Positions 1-9,304 of a DNA stretch of 48,560 nt are shown here, one piece after another. The notes beneath the pieces are model-generated. The model worked only from the letters and a program-made list of their open reading frames with translations, ran no database searches and was not told the DNA's origin. Positions within the stretch are counted from its first letter, which is position 1, and each line of letters begins with the position of its first letter. The DNA is taken from positions 346,543-395,102 of the forward strand of contig NW_003120918.1 in the NCBI RefSeq assembly GCF_000003605.2, read 5' to 3'. Source of the DNA: Saccoglossus kowalevskii. Lineage: Eukaryota; Hemichordata; Enteropneusta; Harrimaniidae. The translations under genes and the position numbers were made by a program.

Positions 1-1045
1 ATTCCCATGTTCTGCAGAAAGGGGTCACTCGACCAATAATCGTCGATTGATGATTTGTGATCAACACCCATATATATCATCACACCAAAGAATGCTTGCA
101 TTTCACTGAAATTTGTATTACGCCAGCGGGCATTTAATTTTTTTGCAATGTGTTTTTGATGATATCTGGCGTATTTATTAGTCTCTGTGGAAGCTAGTTC
201 TATCAGTTCTGGTGGGATAAATTTGTAGAAATATTCCACCTCACGAGCATAGGAAGGCAGTTCGAAAGTTGGTCCAGGTTCGTGTTCAAAAACTGGAATG
301 GTAAATATATCGCAGTCTTCCTCTGTGGCCATTCTCCATTCATTCACCAGTGCCAGAGGAAACATAATCGAATGTAGCACCAATTTCTGTGTCTGATTCA
401 ATTTCAATGTCGCTATCGAGTACAGGTGGGTAACGTTGCTCTAAAAAATTGTCATTCTCAGCACGATCTTCATCGATTTCTGAATCTGTATCGTCGTCAT
501 TTGCAACTATGAAGTCATCTGGTATATTGTGTCATAGTTAACCTGTTTTTTCGTCCAATACAAGTTCATCATCACGCATGTCCATTGGCGATGCGTGTGC
601 ATACACAACACGTTTTTTCATAGTTTCAGGGAAACTCGCAAGTGTTGATTGTTCTGTAGTTTGCCCCCGCAGTCCTTCTTCTGTAATCGCATGTTCATTG
701 ACAGAGGTGACAGTCTCCGACTTGCGTTTTTTTTTCTTTTTACGCCTTTTCTTGAGTGGACTATTATCACCGGTGTCCGTGGTACGTTCGGATGGTAACT
801 CACCGACGTCAAATGTTTCATTTGCTTTGGATTTCTTCTTTTTTCCCACGCTTTGCTGGTGAAAAATCTGTCGTGTCAATGTCAAACTTATCACTCCCCA
901 TGCCACTGCTTGATTGACGCGTTTTCTTCAATTTCCTTCTTGACTTCATAAAACACTTCCTATCTGTATAGGACGGCATATTAACATGCATGTCGGAAAG
1001 GAGGCACAGAGCGAGTCTGGGCTTTATCTCACTTTCTTCGGCCAT
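1..1045 (-). pseudogene. piggyBac transposase, N-terminal part, frameshifted and cut by window edge
   Basis: Cut-and-paste DNA transposase of the piggyBac (DDE_Tnp_1_7) family. The likely start is the ATG at 1045-1043 (MAEESEIKPRLALC...). The first 70 or so residues are basic and Ser-rich. A frameshift near 855 moves the reading to the frame covering 538-906, which has Lys-rich runs. Then come an acidic Asp/Glu stretch (about 380-500) and another frameshift near 355. Between 350 and 1 the frame shows the family's N-terminal signature: an ETNKYA-like motif, FSEMQAFFGVMIYMG and DDYWSSDPF. The catalytic Asp residues would lie left of position 1 and cannot be checked. The two shifts and a stop near 538 make this copy dead. 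Over 820-1045 it is roughly 90% identical to the inner copy at 5886-6081. Confidence 0.85.
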
Positions 1046-1216
1046 ATTTATACTGAACAACCAGATGTCCACAAGACTGCATCTCCCCACAATTTGAATA
1101 TTTATTGTTATGTAAATATATATGTTATTTTTTCGAACATGGATTGGTTACAATTTGCATACACATATAATTGCATATGCTAGCTCAGACGGTGAAATCA
1201 CGTGGACTTGAATACT
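1046..1216 (-). mobile_element. piggyBac 5' untranslated part, interrupted at about 1216
   Basis: This matches, in reverse complement, the stretch at 5728-5885 of the inner piggyBac copy (the parts around CAGTATAAATATGGC, CAAATTGTGGGGAGATG and GTGGACTTGAATA). Similarity stops between 1214 and 1216, a few bases before the 5' LTR, so the LTR element interrupts this copy here. A TATAAATA box precedes the transposase ATG in both copies. Confidence 0.75.
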
Positions 1217-1219
1217 GTT

Positions 1220-1470
1220 TGTTGTTTGGAATTATTACGGTCTCATTATTTGTGCTAGCGTGTTTGTGGGTACAATTAGAGCTGGTTCGACACAATACTT
1301 ATCCATTGCCCTTGATTTGGATTGAGAGGACCATACTTTGGGGACTGTGTGTGCTGGCTCCCTTTTATACAGTGAGGAAAAATTTATGCTCCCCCTCCGT
1401 CCACTTCGGATCCGAAATATTGGTCTGTTTGTGTTTGGTTGCCTGGCGACAAGTGGATGAGGGCGGGACA
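1220..1470 (+). repeat. 5' LTR of Gypsy element
   Basis: 251 bp that begins TGTTGTTTGG and ends GCGGGACA, so it has TG...CA termini. It aligns end to end with 12486-12740. A TATA-like TTTTATAC lies at 1363-1370. A primer-binding site follows one base after the end. Confidence 0.9.
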
Positions 1471-1471
1471 T

Positions 1472-1489
1472 TGGCGCCCTACAACATGC
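1472..1489 (+). other. Primer-binding site, tRNA-Lys-like
   Basis: TGGCGCCC begins one base after the 5' LTR, which is the normal place for the minus-strand primer site. TGGCGCCC complements the 3' end of tRNAs ending GGGCGCCA, as animal tRNA-Lys does. The match past the first eight or nine bases is not clear, so the tRNA identity is tentative. Confidence 0.55.
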
Positions 1490-1814
1490 GGCTTTTGTGT
1501 TTATAGAACACTTTTTGGTGTACCAGCTGTACCCTGTGATGAGACCAGTAGATTGGCCTTGTGATTTTTTTGCCTTTTTTTTGGACATTTGGCTTTTTTG
1601 CCCGCATAGAGATTCTTTCTCTTGTTGTCTGATGTTGTATTTGTCCAGTGTTGCGTGCTTTGCGCGTGAGTTGAATTTTGTATTATTGTCTGGCAATTGT
1701 GGACACAGTATTGAAGTTTGCCAGTATTTGAGTCATTGTCGAGACGTATCTGTGGTACATGTGCAGGAGTATTAACGTAATTGAAGGTGAGTACATTCTC
1801 ATACAAAGTGAGAT
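1490..1814 (+). other. Gypsy 5' leader, no gene
   Basis: T-rich untranslated stretch between the primer-binding site and the first gag ATG. Short open frames here have no recognisable motifs and the composition of leader sequence. Confidence 0.5.
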
Positions 1815-2728
1815 ATGGAAGTGTGTACAGGGGCTGCTGTCTCCGGTGAGACTGGTGATTCACCCAGGGTGGCAAATACTGGGACACCCACCCATGGTGC
1901 CTTGGATCTCAGTCAAGGTAGGGGAGTAGCAGTGAGGGGTCGCATTTTTCCTGTGTCAGCGCCAGTAGGGCGACGCCAGATTTTAGGTGGAGGTCGTGGT
2001 GTTTTGCAATTGGATTTCGGTCGAGACTCTCTCCCCAGTGGCCGTGGTGAGCACCGACATGCTAGAGGCCCTATGGAGAATCGTACTGGGAGACCAAACA
2101 ATGAAAGCATGTACCGACAGCAAGGTGGTGTACCTGTAGAATTAAGTGATCAAGGTGAGTGTGGACAGAACGTTGATTTGGAATTTGGTTCCCCTGAAGG
2201 AAGTTCCCGCTCAGGTATGTTACACACACTGCGCGTGCCTACATATTTGTCAGCACGACCGGACGCTTCAGTTGATGATATATTAGAGATATTAAGAATC
2301 CGCTTCGGAGAAGTAGAATCTGGTCGCGTTTTACTCAACAGATTTTTCGCTGACAGTGGGCAGCGAGAAAACGAGACTGTTGGCGAGTTTGCAACGCGTA
2401 TCGAGCTAGCTTTAGAGGTTGTAAGACGTGGTGGTATACGTCCAGAGGAAATGGACGAGCTTCTAGCCAATCGTTTCTGGGATGGATTGAACGACGATAG
2501 AGTACGTGAAATAGCGGGCCACCAGCGTTGGGATAGCATGCCGTTCGATCAGCAGCTGTCAGTTGTACGCAATGCGGAGTAGGAAGTCCATGATCGGGCT
2601 GCCCGCAAGGACAAATTCAGGGTTAACTCAGAGACTAAGAAGACACCAGCTGCACGTGCTCATGTGACTGTAGTGTCTGATCAGGAGAGTAATGAAGCGT
2701 TGGCTGCACCGGTACATGTGCAGAAGCA
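1815..2728 (+). pseudogene. Gypsy Gag (matrix/capsid part)
   Basis: Structural Gag that would form the retrotransposon particle. The open frame 1815-2582 (255 residues from ATG 1815) has a low-complexity Gly/Arg-rich first half. A capsid-like second half follows, in which ILEILRIRFGE, ETVGEFATRIELAL and ELLANRFWDGL resemble Ty3/Gypsy and PNMA-type Gag. A TAG at 2580-2582 interrupts it; the same frame continues to about 2720, where a frameshift leads into the zinc-knuckle frame. Family assignment rests on these motifs and on the zinc knuckles and protease downstream. Confidence 0.75.
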
Positions 2729-3520
2729 ATGGACAGACTAGAGTCTAGACTGGATAAGTCTGAGAAGGCTCCTGTGCAGCCGAGTGCAACACCAGCGCCC
2801 TCAGCGTCCTTGGCTACTGGTAAGCCTCGTGGATGTTTCAAGTGTGGTGATGAAGGGCATAGGTTTCGTAGATGTCCACTGCGTTGTGAACGAGGCACTA
2901 GTAGAATGATCTGCTATCGGTGTGACAAACCAGGACACCTGGCAAGAGAGTGTCCAGACAGAAAAAAGGTCAACCAAGACACGACTGGAAAGAGTAATCA
3001 GGATACACAGTCGCAGCGGGATGTTGGGTACACTCGTAAATCTGGGAGAAAGAAGCAGTCATCGCCGAGAAAAGGTGATGGTAACCAAGTTCTCATGATG
3101 CAGTCACCTGTGCTGGACAGAGTGGTAGGATCAGCATGCAAGGCTACTGTGATGGTGAATGAAATTAAAGCAGGATGTCTATTCGATACAGGATCTCAGA
3201 TAACTACAGTCAGTGAATGGTACTATAGAGAGCACCTGAGTGAGATTCCTATTGAACCCCTTGAGGAAGACCTCTCAATTCGAGGAGCAGATGAAACACT
3301 CTATAGTTCTGTGGTGCCAGTCACGATTGGCACAAACTTACTGGACATGTCTGCAAATGTTAAGCAGAGCTGGTTGACCAGAAAATGTGTGCAGAGCAGC
3401 CGCATGTCTGCAACCGGTAGACGTGTGATTAAGAATTTGAGTGACCGCCATAAGTTTATTGGTAGTACTGGTCACTTGGGCATGGTCAAGGCAGCAATTG
3501 ACAGACCCCTTGCCATTTGA
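2729..3520 (+). pseudogene. Gypsy nucleocapsid zinc knuckles and aspartic protease
   Basis: Continuation of Gag-Pol in another frame (263 residues). Two CCHC knuckles of the form C-x2-C-x4-H-x4-C are visible (CFKCGDEGHRFRRC near residue 36 and CYRCDKPGHLAREC near 64), expected to bind element RNA. After a basic Lys/Ser linker comes the retropepsin active site LFDTGSQITTVS (near residue 151), which keeps the catalytic Asp. The frame ends at TGA 3518-3520, inside the Gag-Pol region where no stop is expected. The next open frame starts at 3542. Confidence 0.85.
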
Positions 3521-3541
3521 CCAGAACAGGATGCCATCATT

Positions 3542-3979
3542 ATGGGTGACTTACCAAATGGCCCTGATGGTGACAAGTATGTTATGGTGGAGCTGATAAT
3601 CAATATGAGAATGCAAGCGACTGCTGTGCCATCAGTCACGGTGTTGGAGTGTAATGTGTCTAATTCGAGACTGCCAGTTCATGTGTTTAACACTACCAAC
3701 AAGAATGTGTATATCAGACCTGGTAACGCTGTTGGAGAAGTGACAGCTGTGACCCGTGTGCAGAGTGCTACAATGGTCAAGGAAGAGACTGAGAGAGATG
3801 AGCACAGTGACAGAGATCCAAGTGTTGTCATCAAGGGTGTGAAGTTCAATCTTTTGGAATCTCCCATTGGTGGATCACAGATCAAAATGGTACATCGTTC
3901 TTTCATCGTAACATTGATGCCTTCTCCTTGCATGATAATGATCTTGGGCATTGTGACCTTGTGCAGCATCGTATAAGAC
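3542..3979 (+). pseudogene. Gypsy protease-RT linker, interrupted by piggyBac
   Basis: Pol sequence between protease and reverse transcriptase. The frame at 3542-3976 is open for 144 residues. The last 80 or so bases make better sense in another frame, where DIGLG-like and QHRIRL-like residues typical of the start of Gypsy RT appear, so a frameshift lies near 3890. The coding sequence stops at the TTAA at 3980 and resumes at 7539, on the other side of the inserted piggyBac. Confidence 0.7.
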
Positions 3980-3983
3980 TTAA
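3980..3983. other. Left TTAA target duplication of inner piggyBac
   Basis: TTAA directly before the terminal inverted repeat CCCTTTTCCGGTCA. piggyBac elements insert at and duplicate TTAA. Its partner is at 7535-7538, and removing one TTAA plus the element makes the Gypsy pol sequence contiguous. Confidence 0.9.
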
Positions 3984-4366
3984 CCCTTTTCCGGTCAAGT
4001 CGGTGAAAAACCGCCGTCAATATGGGTATGCTAGAATTTACCACTCCAGCTAGCTAACTGGTTAAGTCGTTGAAAAACGGCCTGCTATTTAGGTTGCTCA
4101 GACGGTCAAGCGTTTATAATACGTTGTACGGAACCTGATATTTTACATTTGCAAAATTATGGAGGGAGAGAATTTGTTTTCGATTCCATCAAGTCAAATA
4201 AATTAACCAAGTAATAAAGAATGTAATTCTATACTCTTGTCTTCTCATTTCACTATTTTACCGTCACAACGCGACGTTTGCGACAACGTAAAAAAAACGC
4301 CTTGACCACATTGCAAACTGCAGCATTACAAACGTATTTGAACGACACGATTCACGATTATAACAG

Positions 4367-5588
4367 CAGTGTTCTCCCCAGGCCAAAACAGCGTCGCGGA
4401 CCCCGACGTGATCGGATTTGCCCGCGACGCTATGTGTTTCCACCGCGATGCTATTATTTATCCCGTGATCTGATTTCTTCAGTCTCTCACAGACTGTAAA
4501 GTTTCCTGGCTAACTAGTTAAATCTACAAATGCATTGTATTAACGCCAATTTCCCGTGATAATCCCCTGTTGTTTCTCATTGGTTGGATATAATTTAAAA
4601 AAAAAACAAAGCAGTTCTATAAAGACAAAGCCGTAAGCCCCAGTGTCAAACGCTCTTTGCCAAACGTATATTCATATGCAAATGATATAGTCACACTTGG
4701 GGTCAAAAGCCACATGTTTCCGGTGTGTCCGAAACATATTTTCATTATTATTTTTAGAAATGTAGTCGTACTATTATTCTAAGTTTTGATTTTTGTCAGT
4801 ATTTTTGATATTGTATTTGTTTTTTGAGATCAAAATGTGAAAAAATATATATTTATGATGTAAACAATTTTGACCTCGTGATTGTGAATCCAAGATGGCG
4901 TCACCCACGTAAGATCCAGCGAGCGTGAACTTCCCACTCGGATCGCATATCATGCTCAGATTCGGATGAATTAAGTAAAGCATAATTGAAAATAATATAT
5001 TTATCAAGAAATCGGGAATTCTAATCAAGAAACGTGTGGAAATTGGAGTGACACTTGTGTTATTTCTTGGAAGAAAAGCCTCAATATTACGTGGTATAAC
5101 AATGGCGAAAATTCGTAATTCAGACCTCTGTTGTCTCGAATTGTTCACAATTGTGTTGAACTGACAACATCGATGATTACAAAAAATACATAAAGATGGA
5201 TAATTTCAGCCAGAAAAACTATTATTGCTCGAACATAGTAGCGTAAGTATCATAACAGTTGTTGTACTTAACCGGAAAACAACAGAAACGGAAGACAAGC
5301 AATAAAAATAATCAACCCAATGTTTAATTTACCTGGACTGAACAGGGTTTTATAAAGTTGCTGATTTCTGGGCCAAGCAAAAAAACAGAAAACTCAGTAT
5401 TTCTGCAGAACATTTGCAATACTAAACATGCAGCGCAATAATTGTATACAGATTGTACATAAAATAAATAGAAAAAAGGAAAAAAAAACTGGTTTTGTTT
5501 TATTTCCCCATATGACAAACAATGTTAATTTATGCTAATTATTATGCAAATTAGCTGCGACTCTGAAAAATTTCTGGGGAGAACACTG
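4367..5588. mobile_element. Non-autonomous hAT-like element inside piggyBac
   Basis: A 1,222-bp segment with inverted ends: CAGTGTTCTCCCCAG at 4367 and CTGGGGAGAACACTG ending at 5588, 15 of 15 bases, with weaker pairing further in (CAGCGTCGC against CAGAGTCGC). CAG-starting ends are typical of hAT transposons. hAT elements duplicate 8 bp, but here only a 5-bp AACAG repeat flanks the ends, so the superfamily is tentative. There is no transposase ORF; the interior is AT-rich with a GC-rich patch at 4390-4440. Confidence 0.65.
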
Positions 5589-5885
5589 AACAGTAGTAAC
5601 TTATTTTGACCAGCTTGGCAAATAGTCCCGGCACTTAGAATGAAAAGCATGACGGATTCAAACGGCTGAGCTTGGAATGTTGGCAATCACCAACGTAAAA
5701 TGGCCGGGACAGCTGGTGGGGAATATTCAAGTCCACATGATTTCACCGTCTGAGCTGCAATTCTATGTGTATGCAAATTGTAACCAATCCCTGTTCGAAA
5801 AAATAATATATTTATTTACATAACAATAAATATTCAAATTGTGGGGAGATGTGGTCTTGTGGACATCTGGTCGTTCAGTATAAAT

Positions 5886-6081
5886 ATGGCTGAAGAAAGT
5901 GAGATGTAGCCCAGACTCGCAGTATGCTTACTTTCCGACATGTACATTAATATGCCGCCCTATACAGATAGGAAGTGTTTTATGAAGGCTAGAAGGAAAC
6001 TGAAGAAAACGCGTAAATCGTGCAGTGGCATGGGGAGTGATAAGTTTGACATTGACACGACAGATTTTTCACCAGCAAAGG
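5886..6081 (+). pseudogene. piggyBac transposase N-terminal fragment, inner copy
   Basis: Starts at ATG 5886 (MAEESEM then a stop, where the left-edge copy has a Lys codon AAG). Reading on, the residues YTDRKCFMK, KKTRKSC and DKFDIDTTDFSPAK match the left-edge copy. Homology ends right after CCAGCAAAG at 6081, marking the left breakpoint of the internal deletion. The stop and the deletion make it non-functional. Confidence 0.8.
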
Positions 6082-6249
6082 TGACATGGTCGGTAGTTTT
6101 AGCAGACGAAATCATAAAAACATGCCACCGCAATTAATTCCCGAGGGGGGAAAAGCAAGAAGCTGAAGTTGAAAATTGGTGAAATGAAAGCAGAAACTAA
6201 ACTAGACTAGACTAGACGACACTATCAATATTACTGCATACCAAGATGA
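6082..6249. other. Unassigned filler at piggyBac deletion junction
   Basis: These bases lie between the N- and C-terminal transposase remnants and match neither. They contain an A-rich stretch and a short CTAGACTAGACTAGACGA repeat near 6200. They could be filler from an imperfect gap repair or very decayed transposase. Confidence 0.35.
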
Positions 6250-6909
6250 CAACGCACATATATTAATTTTAAATACGGTCTACCCCTGCTGGCTACTTCG
6301 ACAGAAGCAGTAGAGGACGTGAGACACGTGCCTGTATCGTTACAATGTTACAGACAACACATGGGTGGCGTGGATCGGTCTAACCAAAGGCGAAAATACT
6401 ATCACACGGGCAGAAAAAACAAGCGTTCGTGGATCTACATGGCCTGTTACCTCATAGATGTTGCATTGGTCAATTCTTATGAATGTTTCAAGGCATTGAA
6501 TCGCATGACTAAAGTAATGCACAAATTCTTCAATATCCGCACAGGTAAACAACTGATTGGTGGACACTCGAGTAGAATTCAAAAGTCCATAAGAGCAGTT
6601 GGCTCTCTTCCAAGTAACACGTCATTTATTCATAGTGAAAACATGGATTCGCACGAAATATGCAGACTACCCGGGTGTCAAAAATCGTGTAAGCAGTGCA
6701 GCAAGAACGGGAGAAAAACAGTGAGTGGCCGATTATCGGAAACATCAAAAGGATGCCCAATTTGTAAAGTTCACCTTCACGCGGGCGAATGTTTCTGCTT
6801 TTCATCACAACAAGGCACTGAGGGGAAAACGCACCGTGGGAACACAAACACGAAATACGGAAGTGCAGCCCGCCGGGGTGGACGACTAAGAAAGGCGTAC
6901 AACAAATAA
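6250..6909 (+). pseudogene. piggyBac transposase C-terminal fragment
   Basis: Open from 6250 to the TAA at 6907-6909. It has the family's C-terminal hallmark YRQHMGGVDRSNQRRKYY, then WIYMACYLIDVALVNSYECF, which matches the end of the DDE_Tnp_1_7 domain, where the MGGVD Asp contributes to the active site in this family. The last part is Cys/His-rich (CRLPGCQKSCKQCSK, then GCPICKVHLHAGECFCF), as in the C-terminal zinc-binding domain that reads the transposon ends. It lacks its own start and the central catalytic part. Confidence 0.85.
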
Positions 6910-6950
6910 ATTTGGGACTTATTACAGCGTCACGAACTGTACAATAGTTT

Positions 6951-7371
6951 GAGTTGGTGAAAATACGTTATCGTTAATGTAGTTTCATGCACCATCGGTA
7001 TTTATACGTTTTAATGTCAGAATAGTTCATCGGGTCTAGTCGGTGGAAATACGTTTCTGCGTGAGTATATATACACGCCAAGTCCCTGCAGTTACGTTCT
7101 CGCTAGTTCGTTTTATTTCAAGTCGTTAAATATACGTTGAAATATTTAGTTAGTTAATCGGGTCATGTCGGTAACCCGATCAAGTCATTGCAGTTACGTT
7201 CTCGTTTGTTTCAGTCTCAGTTTGAGTCGTTCAATTTACGTTGTAAGTGTGGGCTTATTCGTACGGTCAAGTCGGTTAATTTACGTTAGAGCTTGAATAT
7301 AACATCAGTCAAGTCATGGAAAGTATGTTGTAATAAGTTACACATGCAGTTCAAGTCGTTGAATATACGTT
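6951..7371 (+). repeat. Regularly spaced subterminal motif array of piggyBac 3' end
   Basis: Nine direct copies of a motif close to CAAGTCGTTGAATATACGTT begin at about 6951, 7036, 7079, 7119, 7181, 7223, 7268, 7310 and 7352. Successive steps are 85, 43, 40, 62, 42, 45, 42 and 42 bases, so the period is near 42 with one step of two periods. The AAGTCGGTGAA core also recurs inside both element ends. This looks like an array of protein-binding sites, most simply for the transposase. Confidence 0.75.
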
Positions 7372-7534
7372 GCAATTTGAAATGTACGCTGACAGGTGGC
7401 TGACTATGGCCTATTTTAGCAAAAATGTCTGGCAGGATAGCATGCACAGATGCTGGATACTGGAGTGCATTGAATCATGACCGTTTTTCACCGACTTAAC
7501 CTGATAGCATGAAACTCCCCTGACCGGAAATGGG

Positions 7535-7538
7535 TTAA
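7535..7538. other. Right TTAA target duplication of inner piggyBac
   Basis: TTAA directly after the right terminal repeat (TGACCGGAAATGGG). Partner of 3980-3983. Gypsy pol reading resumes immediately after it. Confidence 0.9.
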
Positions 7539-8006
7539 TGATGAAACACCAAGCCGTGAGCGCCACCGCAGAGTACCTCTTGCCAAATATGCAAATAGTT
7601 ACGACAGATCATCAAGGGCATGTTGGATAGTGGTGTGATACGCGATGACAGCCCATGGGCTGCACCAGTGGTCATGGTCACAAAGCGTGATGGAACCACA
7701 AGGCTGTGTATTGATTACAGAAGATTGAATGCCAAGACTGTCTGTGATGTTTATGCCATTCCTCGCATCAAAGAAAGTCTGGAGGCCTTGAAAGATGCAG
7801 AGTGGTTTAGCACAATTGACCTCAAGAGTGGCTATTGGCAAGTGGCCATGAGTGAACAGGATGTTTCGAAGACAGCATTTGTAATGCCTGTCGGCCATTT
7901 TGAGTGTCTCCGTCTTCCAATGGGGCTATGCAACAGTGCAAGCTCATTTCAAAGAGCCGTGGAGAAGTACCAGGGCGAATTAGTCAATCAGTCATGCATT
8001 GTTTAA
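7539..8006 (+). pseudogene. Gypsy reverse transcriptase, fingers/palm part
   Basis: RNA-dependent DNA polymerase of the element. A frameshift near 7590 precedes the long frame starting MLDSGVIRDDSPWAAPVVMV at 7620. The conserved RT blocks are plain: TRLCIDYRRLNAKT, FSTIDLKSGYWQVAM (with the first catalytic Asp), KTAFVMPVGHFEC and LPMGLCNSASSFQRAV. The frame ends at TAA 8004-8006, exactly where the Tyr of the YxDD catalytic box is expected; QDDVIMYSKT follows. This stop removes the second half of the catalytic centre from the product. Confidence 0.9.
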
Positions 8007-8860
8007 CAGGATGATGTGATTATGTACTCCAAGACATTCAGCAACCATATCAGACATCTGGGTGAGGTGTTGAGGCGACTAAAGAGTGCAGACTGGAAGG
8101 TTAAAACCAAGAAGTGTGAATTTTTCCGCCAGAAAGTTCACTTTTTGGGTCATATCGTGTCAAAGGAAGGAGTTTGCACAGACCCAGTGAAGACAGAGGC
8201 GCTGCGTAACTGGCCCATACCTCATAATGGGAAGGCGATGAAGACATTCCTGGGGATGGCAAGCTATTATCGTCGTTATGTGGAAGGGTTCTCGAAGATT
8301 GCCAAACCACTGAATGATCTTACCGTGGGATTGTATCAACATGCTCATGGCAAGAGAAAGAGAAAACGACAGAACCCTCCTGAGTTTGCATGGACACAGA
8401 AGTGCCAACATGCTTTTGACTTACTAATTGAGAAGCTGACCAACCCGGATTATGACCTTGAGTTTGAATTGCATACTGATGCAAGCCTTATTGGACTTGT
8501 GGCTGCCCTTCAGCAAGTAGAGGCTTGTCCAAGAGCGAGAGGAATTATCCTGCCATCAAGCTTGAGTTCCTCGCATTGAAGTGGGCAATTGTTGACAAGT
8601 TCGGAGATATGCTACTGGGCAGAAAGTTTAAGGTGGTTACTGACTGCAACCCATTACGGTATGTGATCAGCACACCAAAATTGGATGCAACAGGACATTG
8701 ATGGCTATCAAAGCTAGCTGACTATGTCTTCAGTATAGAGTATAGGCCAGGAAAGCAAAACGGGGATGCAGTTGCACTTTCTCGTAAGCCTATCCAGGGA
8801 TACAGTACAAATAGTGGTGGTTCACCTCAATGGTTGAAATGGTTGCCTCTGGAGGAACAA
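8007..8860 (+). pseudogene. Gypsy RT thumb/connection and RNase H
   Basis: Continues directly from the RT: DDVIMYSKTFSNHI, KKCEFFRQKVHFLGHIVS and KTFLGMASYYRRYVEGFSK are standard Gypsy RT/connection blocks. RNase H starts at FELHTDASLIGLVAAL near 8465, with its Asp retained. A frameshift near 8520 moves the rest (ERNYPAIKLEFLALKWAI, VVTDCNPLRYV, WLSKLADYVFSIEYRPGKQN) to another frame. A TGA at 8699-8701 stands where the family has a CGA Arg before WLSKLAD. It degrades template RNA in functional relatives; this copy is broken. Confidence 0.85.
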
Positions 8861-9304
8861 GAGTGAATCAAGATGAACAAGCCAGTGGTGCAAGCACTGT
8901 GCCTGTATCACCTGGCTCCATTGGTTCCTGGACTGGAGATGGTGGGTGCGATGGCGAGCACAGCCCTTATTCCTGATGTGCGTTCAGTGGCACCAACCTC
9001 ATTGACATCTATATCACGTGAGGATTGGAGGCGCTTACAACAGGATTCGACTGTTGGGGAAAGTGTTGGACTACTTTGAGAGAGGCAGTTTATCTGACAA
9101 GGCAGAACATAAAACACTGCCAGCAGAGGTGAAGGTTGCCTTAACGGAATGGAAAAAGTTTCATTTGTGCCGTGGAGTCCTGTACTGTCAGTGCATGGAC
9201 AACAATGCTGAAAGGGTGTTGCAGCTGTTCTTCCCCAAGAAATTCAGAGTAACAGCCATGGAGGCCTTGCATGATGATGTCGGCATCTTGGACAGGATAG
9301 AAGC
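8861..9304 (+). pseudogene. Gypsy linker and integrase HHCC zinc-binding region
   Basis: Linker between RNase H and integrase, then the N-terminal zinc-binding domain. KFHLCRGVLYCQ and FRVTAMEALHDDVG match Gypsy integrase N-termini. A one-base frameshift near 9280 separates the first His of the HHCC motif (LHDDVG) from the second (HLGQD in the other frame). The two Cys appear downstream as TCERC. Confidence 0.75.

Larger units (their letters stand above)
3984..7534 (+). mobile_element. piggyBac element nested in Gypsy pol, internally deleted
   Basis: A 3,551-bp element bounded by TTAA on both sides. The left end reads CCCTTTTCCGGTCA and the right end, reversed, reads CCCATTTCCGGTCA: 13 of 14 bases agree. 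A second shared block, AAGTCGGTGAAAAACSG, lies at 3998 and, reversed, near 7480-7497. Inside are a hAT-like insertion (4367-5588), an N-terminal transposase fragment, a C-terminal transposase fragment and a 3' subterminal repeat array. The central DDE part of the transposase is missing, so the copy is non-autonomous. It belongs to the same family as the left-edge copy. Confidence 0.9.

Noticed and set aside
578..862. Plus-strand open frame over the piggyBac transposase
   Set aside because: It is the antisense shadow of the Lys-rich transposase region; Phe runs come from the opposite-strand AAG/AAA tract.
4278..4499. Open frame near the hAT-like left end
   Set aside because: It crosses the boundary between piggyBac and the inserted element and has no motifs.
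6951..7371. CRISPR-like array
   Set aside because: The motif is degenerate, the spacers share sequence and length with the repeat phase, and it lies inside a transposon end in animal DNA.
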